DNA of 64,000 nt from Symbiodinium microadriaticum (Eukaryota; Sar; Dinophyceae; Suessiales; Symbiodiniaceae): the NCBI GenBank assembly GCA_001939145.1, contig LSRX01000769.1:102156-166155 (forward strand), read 5' to 3'. Position 1 is the first letter of the stretch, and each line of letters starts with the position of its first letter. A program made the translations under genes and the position numbers. This document shows positions 12,526 through 25,014 of this stretch, one piece after another. The notes under the pieces are model-generated. The model had not been told where the DNA came from. It searched no databases and was given only the letters and a program-made list of their open reading frames with translations.

Positions 12526-13108
12526 AGCAGAGCGGCCGGAATAAAATGCAAAGCAAAACTGAACAAATAAACATACCACCACTGGCACGAGCAAAGTCAT
12601 CGGCCCAGCAGGCGTCTGCAGGCTTCGTTTTCGTCGGACCGGTGGGGGCAGGGTATTCACAAGCTCTGCTTTTGGCTTTTGTGCTACCCCGGCTTGGAGG
12701 CTTGATGCTTCCAGACGCACTGCAGCATTGCCACCCTTTGACTGCATGTTACTGCCTGACGTGTCTGACGGCAGGGCGCTCAAGGATTCACCAACTGCGA
12801 AAAACTTCGTTGATGTGGTCGCAGTGGCAGATCGTCGGTTCGGACTTGCACCCGCTCAACACTTCCTAGCCGCAGCACCCCAGCTGGCTTGTGGCTCCTC
12901 CCCGTACTGCATGTTTTAAACTGGCAGTTCCGTGCGTCAATCAGTCTGCGCGTGCTTCTCTGGTTCCACGAACGCACGCGACAAGCACTTATTTAAACAC
13001 TGTGCAACAAAAGTGCGAACAGTAACTCCGACTCCGCCAAGCATGCCGGATTGCGCACTGCTCTTACTCAGAAGAACCTGAATTCCAGCTGCAAGCTCAG
13101 GGTGCTGC

Positions 13109-13451
13109 GCAGGTGGAGAAGCAAAGGTTGTAGGCGATTATAATTGAAGGGTACAGCCTTGATCAAGGTGTGCAATGCAGCTTGCACTGCTCCACTCGGT
13201 TCGTAAGACTTAGATGCAGGCGACTGGAAATCCAGAACAACGACTGGGTCGAAATAAAACCCACTTCGTGGCCTCGGTTGATCATGAGCTTCTTGCAGAA
13301 CCTTCTGAACGTTTGCATGCTGCACTGCAGCTTTCAGTGCACGGATCCTCTCTGACTGTTCGCCATGTTTAAAGCTTTGGACAACCTCCTGGGACTGAGG
13401 CTTGCACTCCATCACCAAAGGTATGCATTCTGCACCACGTTGGCCAGCGAC
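13109..13451 (-). CDS. REV3: REV3 exons: DNA polymerase zeta motif A
   Basis: Three exons on the minus strand. 13451-13396 encodes GAECIPLVMECKP, 13263-13222 encodes GFYFDPVVVLDFQS, and 13157-13109 encodes LYPSIIIAYNLCFSTC. Together the last two form motif A of B-family polymerases (DFQSLYPSI), whose Asp binds a catalytic metal. The intron between them (13221-13158, 64 bases) starts with GC and ends with AG, and splits the Ser codon. The intron before it starts with GT. Joining in frame gives the form typical of REV3. The next exons lie at 10671 and below. Confidence 0.85.
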
Positions 13452-14565
13452 CTAAGTCTTTAAGTGCTGCAAAATTTCACACGGCTTCGGGCTACAGCGC
13501 GTCGCTTCGCCGCTTCGCGTTCCACTGCGCACCTGAGACCTGGAAGGCGACAGAAGAAGCATTCGCTCTTGGTGGGCTGCCCGAGTCAACCTGGCACCGT
13601 GGTAGCTTTTACAATTATGGTCATGGTGCCTGATGCATGGAACGCTCATAAAGTAAGACCTGCCGGTGCTGCAGCCCTTCGACGCGAAACTGGGATCCTC
13701 TGCACAAAACGCTCAACCTGAAGAGAGGTAGGCAGTATTACCGCAGAGCGGAAAGCTCAACATGGAAATTTCACTCAGGGATACAACCAAGTCTCGAAAG
13801 AGGCAAGGCGTGGGAAAATCGCGCGACAATCTCTGAGGTTTTTGGGGCTGGCGGCTGTTATCGGAGCGGAAATGCACAGAACAAGCACACGTTCAGAGAA
13901 AGCGGGCCTCCAGACAAAGCAGCACACAAAGTGCGACACTAAACATTGAACCCGCGAAGAGATGGATTCCAACACCCGCACCTGGAAGGACAGGACTGAG
14001 TCAAACCTTCGCAGTCAACACCTTGGAACAGCCTGGTGCCTGGCAAGCCCCATAGACTTATATACTCTTCGCAATCCCTGATGACGATGCGTGTCAACGC
14101 CATGAACTCTAGAAGGAATTTTTGAGAGATACAGCCAAAACAACGCCCCGGAGGGAGTCATCGTGATTGATGGCTGATCCCAGTTTAGGCATGTGCCCTA
14201 ACCGGGACGAGTGATGGCTGGAAAATGCACAGCAACAACAAACATGACCGCGACAAGAGCTGCAGCAGAAGTCGCTCCCATCCAGTGCTTGAGCACGTGA
14301 CTCACTGGAATGCCAGGCTGCGAGGCAATCCCACATGCTTTACCAGCAGCTCCATTGTCGAATGTCAGTGTCGAAGGCAAAGTATGGTTCTGCAATCATG
14401 TCGGGTTCCAGTTGCAACACGGGATCATGGCTGCGGGGCTTGCTGCCGGATCAGACGGACAGGGATAGCTTAAGTGTTGCCAGCTTCAGAAACTCAGTGG
14501 CGGAAAGCCCACGAGGCTGAATCGCAACTCATGGTTTAAATAAGCGAGTTGGACTCTGAGCTCGT

Positions 14566-14716
14566 TGCACGTCTATGCCCAGCATCCTCGCAGTCTCCGC
14601 TGCGCGCGGAAGCACCTCACCACAGAGAGCCATCTGTGCAGAATACTCTGAATGCCTCTCGTCCCAGAGTGGCACATTTAGCGCATCGAGCAGTCGCAAG
14701 CTGCATCTTGCCTTGC
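14566..14716 (-). CDS. REV3: REV3 exons: region N-terminal to motif A
   Basis: Exon 14716-14676 encodes KARCSLRLLDALN and exon 14615-about 14566 encodes VLPRAAETARMLGIDVQ. Joined across a GT-AG intron of 60 bases they read as the helical segment that precedes the SRGSQ motif in polymerase zeta (consensus LxLLDxLxLIGRTxExARLFGI). The SRGSQ exon itself was not found. Upstream exons of the exonuclease-like region were also not located; the next gene upstream on this strand is the SLC35F6-like transporter. Confidence 0.7.
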
Positions 14717-15177
14717 CTTCGAAGAGCACTGTGCCAGGCGAACAGGCTGCAAGATTGAAACATAATGCTTCGAGAAAAGAAAACAATTCCTTGGGCGTGG
14801 ACAGAGCAAGACTTCAGCTGCTTCCCGCCTGCCTGCATCGTATCTTGCGGATGGCCAGCTTAGTAGATGAGTCGGTTTTTCCACTGCGCAGCACTTGTTC
14901 TGCAGGAAGCAATAAACCGATGTCCCGCGAATCTGGTAGAGCGGTGGCATATCTTGCCCAGTGGCAAAGCCGTGAGCAAATCTTGATGGTGGCAGCCAGC
15001 GTGCGCTGCCACATTTATGCATGGTCAACTATCCTGTTGGATCTTTCGCCGCGGCAGCATTGCTGGGGCGTGCGGACCTCTACTCTGGCCTCAGAGACAG
15101 AGACGGGCTGGCAAAGTTCAGTGCAGCTGCAGGAGATGCGAATTTGGCATGATCATCGAAGCTTTGTGCCGGATACC

Positions 15178-18100
15178 TCACGGGGGCTTTGGATGGGACG
15201 GAGCAATGCAGAGCAAAGGTCGAAGCCCCTGCCTCAGCCCTGGCAGCCGAATGATCTCGCCATAAATCGCTTGGCCGGTAATCAGCACAAAGAAGCCGCA
15301 AAGCTGCAGCCTGCTGGAAGGAGTCCACTCTTCGCCAAAGGGCGACTCCGGATCCACTTTGTAGTGAATGAAAAGCCCAAATCCCCAGATGATCATTGTC
15401 CTGAATGCAAGGCCGCAAAATGTTCACGTGCCCCTGAGAGATTCAAGATCATTGTCATACAGTTACTGTCATCGTCAGGTCGTGAACTGCAGGCTCAGGC
15501 TCGGCTGGGCTCCAAGCTGAGCGTGCTTTTGTCCCCAAGTGTCGCTGGCAAAGGCATGCTTGACTGAAATGACAAGAAGGCTTCAGAACCTCGAAGGCCG
15601 TCTGCCCCATGGGTTAACATAATTGTGATCTGAGTTAACTGACCCAGAACATGTTGGTGTCCGACGTGCCTTCGGCGATATGCAATCCGCCTTTCGAGCC
15701 TCGTGTGGTGACCCTGGTCTGGGGCTCTCCTTGTGTCCCGTGGTTGCGCTTTCAACGGACATCAACGGACTTTGGCCCTGGAGGAGCCCCGCATTGGACA
15801 CCAAGCAATCATGGTTCTTTATGGCCCTAGGCTGAAACTCTACAAGGAGCCCCGTGGACGGGCAAGCCATTCTCCAGGCCGGCGTGGCTTTTTGAGAAGT
15901 TATGCAGCTTTCTATACTGCAGAGAGCGAGAGAGCGACAAAGAGAGAGAGAGAGAGAGGGAGAGAGGGAGAAAGAGAGAGCGAGAGACAGAGAGAAAGAA
16001 AGAGAGAAAGAGCAAGAGCTGCATAGACAGATAGGTAATAGGTACGTAGTAGGTAGATGGAATGCACTTATTCAGAGCAAAGCCATGGCTGCAGACCCCC
16101 TGGTTGCTTGCCTGCATGTTTGTTCATCTTCGGAAGACACATGGTCACAGATCCTCGCGTATCCGGAAAAACCGGCTGTCCTGGAAGCATCCAGCATCAT
16201 TCGGTGCACGGCTGATAGAGCCCCGGTCACTGCAATTCCGGTGATGTTGAAGGTGCCGCAGGAAACCAAATAGATCATCACGACACACAGTAGTGCTTGA
16301 CCTTGCATGCGGAGACACCTTTTTGAGCATAAAGCTCTTGACTATCTCCTCTTACTTTCAAGCTCAGCTTAGCTTTGCCTGGACTCTTTGACAGGTGACT
16401 GTTTTTGACTAGAGTAAGCGTATCCACAATGTCCTCGGCGTGCCCATGGTCTGGACCAGGCAAGAACCAGAGCGTTGGGTACACCACCACGACCATCATC
16501 AGCACACCCCATAGGCCCTCGTAGCCAATAATCTCTACTGCCGGAAGGTCCACATCCTTCATGAGGTACTCCTCCGCAATGACCTCGGTCGCTGGGGCTA
16601 TGGCCACTCTGGCCAGGTCAAAGTTGCCGCTTACTACGCGTGCGTGCTGCACCGCGATGCAATGTGGCCTGGGCAGCTTGGACCACTTGTCCGAGCAGTG
16701 TCAATGTAACTCCAAATGCCACAGATGATGTGTCTTGTGCCCCTGGTCCACTCTTTTCGCCCTCCACGCTGGCATAGCCGACTGTCACGACACCTGCATC
16801 AATGATCTGACTCGAACCGAGATGCAGCTCACGCGAGAAACACAGGTCGGGTACTTCGCCAACGTACTGTCAATCGCTCAGGACATGTGGTCGCAGCAAT
16901 GGCCTGTGATGCAAAGCAGAAGACCGATCCAGTTGAAAACATAGAGCTTGTGCTTCAACAGCGTGACGGAAAAGATGCCCGTAAAAAATAAGGTTGCACC
17001 TCAAGAAGCACAATCCACGCGTACCATCTTGCAACACTTCCATGATTGCCCGTGGAACAGCGCATGCGACAAATCCAACCGATTCTGTAGACTACGTTGA
17101 ATCATGCTGCGCTGCTACATGTTGTCATGACATGTTATGACGTTGGGGCAAAGACCCCTGAGCATTTGCCACACGCTGGCTGGGATGTACATGATCCCGA
17201 TGCAGGCCAGAACTGTCGCCAGCAAATCACTGAAAGCAGGGCCAGCCACCAGCAGAATCTTCTTCCGTCTGTCTGCATCCGATCCTGGAATGGTTCATGG
17301 GCGGCACTCAATTTCATCGGAACCACCACTACGAATTACATGTAGTCAAGGCACCGACTGATTTTGGCAGGAGTGCATCCTCTGACACACGAAGCGAAGC
17401 AGCCGGAGATGAACAGGCAGGCTGCACAGACAGCTTCCACTCGTTAGTCGCCAGATTCGCCAGCTATGATGTCAATACGACTACATGCGAAATATGTACA
17501 GCGCGTAAACACTGCGTCACCAGCTGCTCTTGCATGAGGCTTCTGGCTTGGCCGCTTTCTGTCTCACTTGCACATGCAGGGGTTGATGGGACCCCATGCC
17601 GACTTCGATAGCACAGGAAGCAAAGTTCACACACCTCTCCCACCCCCCCCCCAACACGCTGACTCCTGAGCGAGTTGCTCGAACCATCAACTGATGCGGA
17701 TTGAAAAAGATCCATCAGCAACAGGGTTCCCCGCATGCGCACAGCCAATCACCGCGGCGAAACATAAGGGAGCGATTTGGCATACTGAAAACAAGTCTGC
17801 CAAGCTAGGCATAGAGGACAGGGCCAGAAAAGTCTGGGAGCAAATAACAGTCCCACACAGGGCAATTGAAGTAGTCCTCCATCTTCATGCGAGGACGAAC
17901 GCAGGCCGCAGCCAAGCTGGTTCCGAGCCGCTCCACCGCCATGACAAGCGACATAGCCTCAACCGTCTTTCGCTGTTATGCACTGGACCATCATCCATAC
18001 ATCCTCTACGATTGCATATATACCTCCGAACCCCGCAGCTACAGCCAGTACTGGGACCCCTGCAAAAAGCATGTTGAAGGTTCCAAACCACGGCTTGTGG

Positions 18101-18515
18101 AAGACCTCTGGCGTGCCGTCCTTACATGCATCGCATTGCTGTAGCAACACTATGTTCCACACCACGCGCAAGCAAGCTATAAAAGATTTAATGGAAGCCT
18201 TCTTGTCTTCAAGTAGTGCTAAAAGCTCTCAGACCTAGCTAGTGTCCCATCTGCCAGAAACTATGGCTTGAAAAGCTTCCATGGGGTTAAACCTAAAGCA
18301 AGTGTGGACCAAGGGCTGCGCCTGCACGGCCCTACTTGCGCAGTGTTTGAGATGTCGCAAAGTCTGTAGAGTCAAGCCACAAGGCCGATGCTTGTCAAGC
18401 CAAACTGGACCTTTGTGGCCAAGGTGTTCACTGTACCCGTCAGCAGCATCCCAGCCACATAGATCACTACCAGCCATGTAGGTGTTTTCCTCGGCTGGGC
18501 TTTGACGGGTTGCAT
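15178..18515 (-). CDS. SLC35F6: SLC35F6-like membrane transporter, eight exons
   Basis: A drug/metabolite-transporter superfamily protein of about 360 residues. Exons (minus strand): 18515-18381 (start ATG; IYVAGMLLTGTVNTLATK), 18138-about 18066 (CDACKDGTPEVFHKPWFG), 17268-17156 (AFSDLLATVLACIGIMYIP, ASVWQMLRG), 16999-16904 (ATLFFTGIFSVTLLKHKLY, FNWIGLLLCITG), 16793-16669 (SVAFGVTLTLLGQVVQAAQ), 16583-16400 (VIAEEYLMKDVDLPAVE), 16301-16181 (FNITGIAVTGALSAVHRMM) and 15400-15178 (MIIWGFGLFIHYKV, stop). From exon 3 to 8 every junction keeps the frame. Donors are GT, GT, GC, GC, GT and, for the last intron, apparently GA. Human SLC35F6 is lysosomal or mitochondrial; the substrate is not known. The linker between exons 2 and 3 could not be completed. 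Confidence 0.85.
15925..16020. repeat. GA-rich microsatellite in the last intron of the transporter gene
   Basis: Imperfect GAGA/GAAA repeat inside the 780-base intron between transporter exons 7 and 8. Confidence 0.85.
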
Positions 18516-21500
18516 TTCATGCCTCAAGCGGACAGCCGACAGCCGTCGTTCTGATGACAGCTCAGGATCCTCTGCGCCATGCCGGAGTGCAGCCGGATGA
18601 TGTCTCTGCCCCGCTCTAAATCCCTTTAGCGCAAACAGCCTATTTTGAGGTGTTTGGCAACTCTATAAAGTTGCACTTCATTCCCCATTGACTTTTCAGT
18701 CTGCTTCGTCATTCCTTGAGCCATCAGAAACCTGCAAAGCTACTTTTGGATTGCGCAGCCGACCAACTGCATTGAGATGAAGCCCAGCTCTCCCAGAGCC
18801 AAGGCACGTTGGGCGAGATTGCTGCTCCAACGGTCAGCCTAAGCGCAGAGCCAGTGTGATTTGTGAATAGGAAGCCCATGAGGTCTTGATTAAGACGTAC
18901 TCTTCATCCAGCTGATTGTTGTCCTACAGGGAGAAATGGTGCTGGATGGAGCGTAGTTGGGCTTAGAGGACGCCATCCCAAACCCATCTGGGCTTGCTTT
19001 GTGAATAATGCCCTGTTGTCTGCCAGCACAACCAACGTTTCCTTTTGGGTGCTGTGGCAATCTCATCTGGGCTTGCGACCAAAGCTTCTGACGGCAGCAA
19101 TGGCAGGGTCTCTCCAAGACTGGCAGAAGGAAGGTTCAATCTAATCTTCGACTGCTGATGCTCCGGCAGAAATGCAGCTCATGCAGCAATGAGTGCTACA
19201 CGACGCAAAGGGACGGGACAAGGTGTGCATGAAAATCCAACTTAACAAACAACTTCGACATCTGTTGGAGTTCGCTTGAACCTGAATTATCTTGCGGTGG
19301 CAATTCTAAATTTCTTTACCTTCTGGACCAAGCGTTCAGCTGTGTTCCAGCGAGTGCTGTCCTTCTGGCTGGAGCGGCGGGTTCTGTCGGTGGTGTTGTA
19401 ATCTTGAGAGTTTCGGACTTGCAGCGTAAATGCTTAACAATCCCGACACGAGTTGCAATGACGCCATCTGAGGCCGAAACAGCACTTCCGCGGCAGTGTG
19501 CAAAGAGCTCGTTGGCAGCTTGGCCTCAGCTCGCAGCACCTCAGCGTCAAAGATTGTCGACGGTTTTCGACTCTGCTGGGTGGCATTTTACTCTGATGTG
19601 GCTCTCAGCAGCCTTAGCATCTTGCTACGGCTCATCAGGATGCAGTGTCTTCTGGCAAGCAAGCTTCAGACCCGCCAAACGTTGAGAACCAACCGGCCAG
19701 GCAACTCAAGGCCTTCGAAGAATCTAACGAAGAAGCTCGCCACCCGCGGACATGCCTCCATGGTCCGAGACTGAAGCGCCAGGCCTCCACTCATCTGCTC
19801 CGGGGGGTACAGTTTGCGAGGTGCACCTGTGAAAGAGCCGGAACTCGGACAACAGGGCGGGGGACAGATAATTTGCTGATCATTGTCACAGTGCCTTTGG
19901 CCGCGGGTGGGTGCGATGCTGTCTGCCTACTATGCTCAAGCTCAGCGGCACTCAGTTCCCAGCCTGTTTGCTCGGGGCTGCCGTGAGTATCTGCGGCCAG
20001 GTACTAGGAATAAGCAGCAACATCTTGCACGAAAAACAGTGGCCTGCAACCTGGCTGGACATTGCCGCAGCCTGCAGAAGGTGGAAAGTGATTGGATGCG
20101 CACCGACGAAGTCCCGCAACCTATGAGGTATGTAACACGGGCAGGAACATGGCAGAAGTTCAATTATCCTAAAGGTCCTAAAGCAAATGTGAGGGACATG
20201 TGCACTCTATCCGTGGGTCGAGCGGGTTCTACTCGGAGTTTCAAATTTCTCCGACTGGGTTTCGACTTTGAAACGGGTCATAGTTACGATGGTGCAGAGG
20301 AAGTCACACGTCCTTTACCCAGTCACTTAGTAAAGCAAAGCAACTGCATGTAACTACGCCGCATCAACATACGGCCATATGTTTGCAGCGCATCGTGCCT
20401 CCTGTTGACCACCAGACCTTGAATTGGCTGCTGCACGTGCCAGGTCTTGCGAGAAACCTGCAGCATCGATGGCATGGTCACTGTTTTGATGCAAGACGCC
20501 TTCCTTCTGTGCTTCGTGCCTCTCAGGCCCAATGTCTGGGCACGGGAAATTAGTCGTCCAAGGGATCCTTTTACGACGTCCTTGGTCGTTGTCCAGCAAG
20601 TCTCTGACTGTGACAAGGATGCGACAGCGGGTATTACAATGCAGCAGATCTTAAACAGCTTGTGTTCTCAAGTCCACGCTTAACGCAAGGAACACGACCG
20701 GCCTCCCAGCTTGTCCCCCTTCTTTGTATACATGCTGAGGGTAAGGCCCTTACGTGCCACACACGGAGAGCTGGATCGAGAAACATGGGGCAGCAATTTC
20801 AACTTGCACTGTATTGATTCATCCTCTTTGACGATCCGGCGAGCTTTTGACATTAGTCCGTCGTGAAATGGTTTGCTGTCCGCGTGCTCCGCTTGCCAGA
20901 CACAATCCGGCTCGCTCGCAGGAGCCCTATATTCTCGAGACACATGGTTCGCATCGGCCAGTGGGCCATTATGAATGGTCTTGCAGTCTTGCACTTGTGA
21001 AATCCGTCGGTGGAAGGGCCGTTGACCACAAGGCTTTCGTCGCGGGCCCTTTCGTAGAAGTTTCGGTGTTGAGAACGCACGACAAAAAAACATGCACGCA
21101 TCAAGTGGTGATCCAGTGGCCCTCGGGTCCAACCCATCAGCTACATCGGAGGGGCACACGCAAGAAGAGCAACAACAGGAGCAAGATGCAAAAACCTACA
21201 CCATGAACAGAAGCGGTGTGCATTGTCGTTGGACACATAACTCCTCACAATGTGCACCAACCGCGGCCTGACTGACCTACACCCTGTTTCGAGCTCAAGT
21301 TAGCTCCTGCCGAAAGCCTAGACTAGCAGTCAAACCTGTTCCAGCAGTCCAAGCAGCCAGGGGATCACCGGGAGTTGTCTGTTGTAGATCGTAGAGCTTA
21401 CGAGAGTGTGCACTTGGCCTGTGCGCTTTTGCAGCCGCAAAACCGAACGGCCCGAACCGACCTCGAAGCTCAAAGCATAACCGCCCACCCTGCCGAGCGC

Positions 21501-23330
21501 AACACCGCGGGCAGCAGTTTGTTTGTTCCTTTTTAACCTACCACCAATCCTTCACGGCTCGGCAGACAGTCAGGCCTGCCCGAAAACGCCAAAGCAATCC
21601 TAAATGACCCAAATCTTGATTTGGGCCCGCTCGTGAGCCCAGCCCCGAATCAGCCTGAACCCTTTGACCTGCAAGCAGGTTGAACCTCAATTCCTTCTAA
21701 ATACCCAAAGTCCGGAAGGACAAGTCTTCGAATTGCAGTGATATGTAGAGAGGAGGTTGGTGTGATTGCAGTTGGCCCAATATGGCACGATGATCTGTGG
21801 TGAGCCTGCAGTCCTCTGCCCGGGGTTTTGATCTACCTCCTCGTGCTGCTGCCGTCCTCCTGATTCCCACACTGTTAGCATGTTGCATGATCCGTTTGTG
21901 TTCCCACTCGGCATCACTCTGCGACATACCGATTGCCAGGCAAGCTGGGTGAACGGTGGCTAGTGTGACTGCTGGGGTGCCAGCATATCCCATCACGACA
22001 GCTGGATCTGTTTCCCGGAAAACGTCTGTCAGTGCGCCGAAGATGTCAACCTCCGAAGCAACCTCCTGACTCGATGGAAACAGCATGATGAGTAACAGTG
22101 CAACCATGGAATGAGTCGTCCTTCACCACGACAGCGGAATCAATCTTCAGAGTCTCTGAGCCCTCGATGCAGATCAGGCCAAGGCCGTCCTGTACCGGCC
22201 GAAGCTGAAGGGATCTGAAGAAGCCATGCCGTTTGCCATCCTCGGCCTGCGGTCCTGGTAGTCTTCTCCATCTTCGGCAAGCAGACTCCGAACCCGCTCC
22301 TGAAAGTGACCGGCCACCGGACTTCAACTCCCAAGGCCAAGGGGCCAAAGGTTGCCACCGTCTCAGCTCAGCCGAGCAGCGTCACGGATGCAGAAAGCCA
22401 CGGCACCGATAGCATCGCTTTGAAACCTCTCTTTGAAAACTTAGCGACTTGTCATGTGTTTTTTGAAGAAAAGTTATATATGTTGGTGACGGAAACACGG
22501 GGAAGCGATGCTGGCACAATCAAGTCGCGGCTGTGCAGTGCCGCCTCTTGGAAGCTCTAGGACCTGCCAGGGCATCCGCAGTCTGCAGACGTGCGCAGAT
22601 GTCTGCAGGACGATGGCAAGACGACGCATTGGATCGCATTGCTCTGGCCTCGATGGTCAGCAGGGTGCCGAAGAGAGGTGCAGTGTCTGAAGCCTGGCAT
22701 AGTGGCTTTGGCGGAGCTGGCGTCGGTGGTGTTGCCTGCAGTGCCGAAACCAATGAGCAGATACGAGCTGCAGTCAGTGGTACTGTAAACTCCGTTCCTT
22801 CGAGACCCACCTCAGAAAGGGAAGCCTGTCTGCTTCGCTGCAACCGCTTTCCTTCTTAGGACAGCGAACACTTGCCTTCTTAGGACAACGAAAAGCCCAC
22901 CTACAGGACCAAGAGCTCGTTATGGGTGTGTAGAACACAAGATTGCAAGGGTCCTTGCTTCTCTGTTGCCGCCTTGCGCCGAAGGGTAGTCAACCGGCCT
23001 CTTTGCTGACAATGTTGAGCAGAACTTTTCTGAGACTTGCATATCCATACAGTAGCAGCAACAGACATAGGCAGGACATGGCAGCAAGCAGCTTACATCA
23101 GGCATGCTGTGGATAACGCCGATACTTGCTGCCCAAACAATGAACAGCTCGTGCTACCAAAAGTCACGAGCGGGGTCCCATGCTTTCCTCAGTTTCTTTT
23201 CCTTTTGCAGAATCGAACTACACCGGAAGTCAATTATAACAATCAATGCATTAATCTCTTCCCCCTAACATTAAACGCCCCCCCTAATATATAAACTGAA
23301 ATGCGGCGGTTTGGTTTTTTTTATATTAGG
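18516..23330. other. No gene recognised; part of the REV3 interval
   Basis: About 4.8 kb between the transporter start and the telomere-like patch, inside the span bounded by REV3 exons. Missing REV3 exons may be here, but none could be read with confidence. A frame on the minus strand near 22050-22350 (SETLKIDSAVVVKDDSF) looks exon-like but has no recognised family. Confidence 0.35.
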
Positions 23331-23334
23331 GGGT

Positions 23335-23570
23335 ATTAGGGGTGTTTTCGGCTTAGCCCCCAAGCTCTAAAGCCTTAAACCCTAAACCTTAAACCCTAGA
23401 GCCTTAATTAAGCAAGCCCTAAACACCTAAGCTCCAAAGCCTGGAGCCCTAAGCTTTAAACCCTAAAGCCTTAAAACCTAAAGTCTTAAGCCCTGAGCCC
23501 TTAACTTCTAAAGCCCTCGTCCTTTTGGTTTAGTACTACTGAAGTCTTGGCTCTATTAAAACTCATACAG
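23335..23570. repeat. Degenerate CCCTAAA-type interstitial telomere-like repeat
   Basis: Loose repetition of CCCTAAAGCC and TTAAACCCTAAA units, the complement of the TTTAGGG telomere unit used by dinoflagellates and plants. The spacing is irregular, so this is an old interstitial tract and not a chromosome end. Confidence 0.7.
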
Positions 23571-24320
23571 TCCTAGGCCCCCCCTAATGTTTTTAATTAA
23601 CTTTCAATTGTGGGCCCGAAATCGCAAAATTCCGGGGGCCTTCAGTTTGCAAATTTGGGGGGGGGTTTAAGTTAGTGGGAAGTGATTACTCTACATCGCC
23701 CGGCGCTATCTGGCTTTTGCAGACAGAGGAGTGGTTCACAGAAGGGTCGTAGCCAACACTCGCAGAGCCGTCCAAACTAGAATGTTACACAACATGCCAG
23801 CCAGGCCCGCATTGTCAAACTTGGTGATTACGTCGTCTCCTGCTGGGGACTGTGCGCACGCTCCTCGAGCGGAAGGTGCTGCGGACAGGCCTTCGTCGTC
23901 TTGCAGACGCTTGACGTTCAACCGTGCGGTGGCCTGTGATGGCACAGGCGACAGAGGCACATACGGTGGGAACAACTGCAGAGTACTGTGCTGCTCGAAT
24001 GTTTTCGAATGTGCTACTGATACTCCTCATTGCCAACCTAACTTCCGAAACTAAGAAATACCTCCATCGCGATGCTTCACTTGAGAGCCCAGAGCATAAG
24101 ATTTCGGTGAAGCTGTCAGACGGCGATTCTTCGAGACCCCTTCAGACCTCGTACGCAGGTGGCGGCTGCCAATACTCCCATACTCCGGCCTTTCGGAATC
24201 GTGCTGGGACCGAACTGCGTTGCAACCGATGATTGGATCATTGGGCCTGCTCGGTAGCCGCTGTGCCCAAGGTGCCCATGTCATCAGGCCTTCCCCGGTT
24301 GCCACGTTTGGAAACTCGGC

Positions 24321-24366
24321 GACTCTCTCTCTCTCTCTCTCTGTCTCTTTCTCTTTCTCTTTCTCT

Positions 24367-24398
<32 letters not shown>

Positions 24399-24400
24399 AC
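24321..24400. repeat. CT microsatellite
   Basis: Imperfect CT/CTTT repeat of about 80 bases. Confidence 0.95.
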
Positions 24401-25014
24401 CAGCCATGGGGGTCGGGCAGCGTCCAGGCCCGTCCCCCGCACGCGAGCGCGCAGCTGCGGTTCATTGCGCAGAGAGAACCCCCCGTGTGGGTATTGCCAC
24501 AAAAGGCTTGGCTTTACAAAGAGGCCCCCCAGAGGGTGGGCCTAACATTGTATGGCCTTTGAAAGAAAACATCCCCCTGCTGACAAGCATATGCAATGTC
24601 ACCATACGAACATCGGGCACTGAAGTACTAAGGCGGGGGCCCAAGCATCAGCAGGAGGATGCAGATTGGGGCAGCGAGAAAAAACATGCATCTTCCCCCT
24701 GCTGCCTATGAGCAGGACTTGGTACGTTTCACTGAAAGGATCGAAGGTTAATTGGGTCTCGCTGTGTCCCCCGGATTAGGTCACTGGCCGGGACAGGTTG
24801 AGCTACGAGGTGAGTTGAAAAGAAGCTAGGATTTGGGGTACTGCGACCCCGTTGTACAGGTTGAACGAAGAGTGGCTACAGCCTAAAAAATTCACACCTA
24901 AACTCAGGCTCCCCCTCAGATGAGACTCAGAACTTTTTGCGCATCAGCCATAGGTTCTGCGAGGCAACGAACTCCCCCAGATCAAAACCTGCAGGTAAGA
25001 TATCTGGTCCCCCG

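Noticed and set aside
12184..12783. 199-codon minus frame
   Set aside because: Contains translated CTTG/CTGG repeat and no recognisable motif; it lies in a REV3 intron.
18713..18722. CTTGAGCCA upstream of the transporter start as a relict leader
   Set aside because: Nine matching bases are too few and the rest of the leader is absent. The same holds for CTTGAGCCAA near 47064.
23335..23570. Chromosome end
   Set aside because: The telomere-like units are irregular and lie inside the sequence with unique DNA and genes on both sides.
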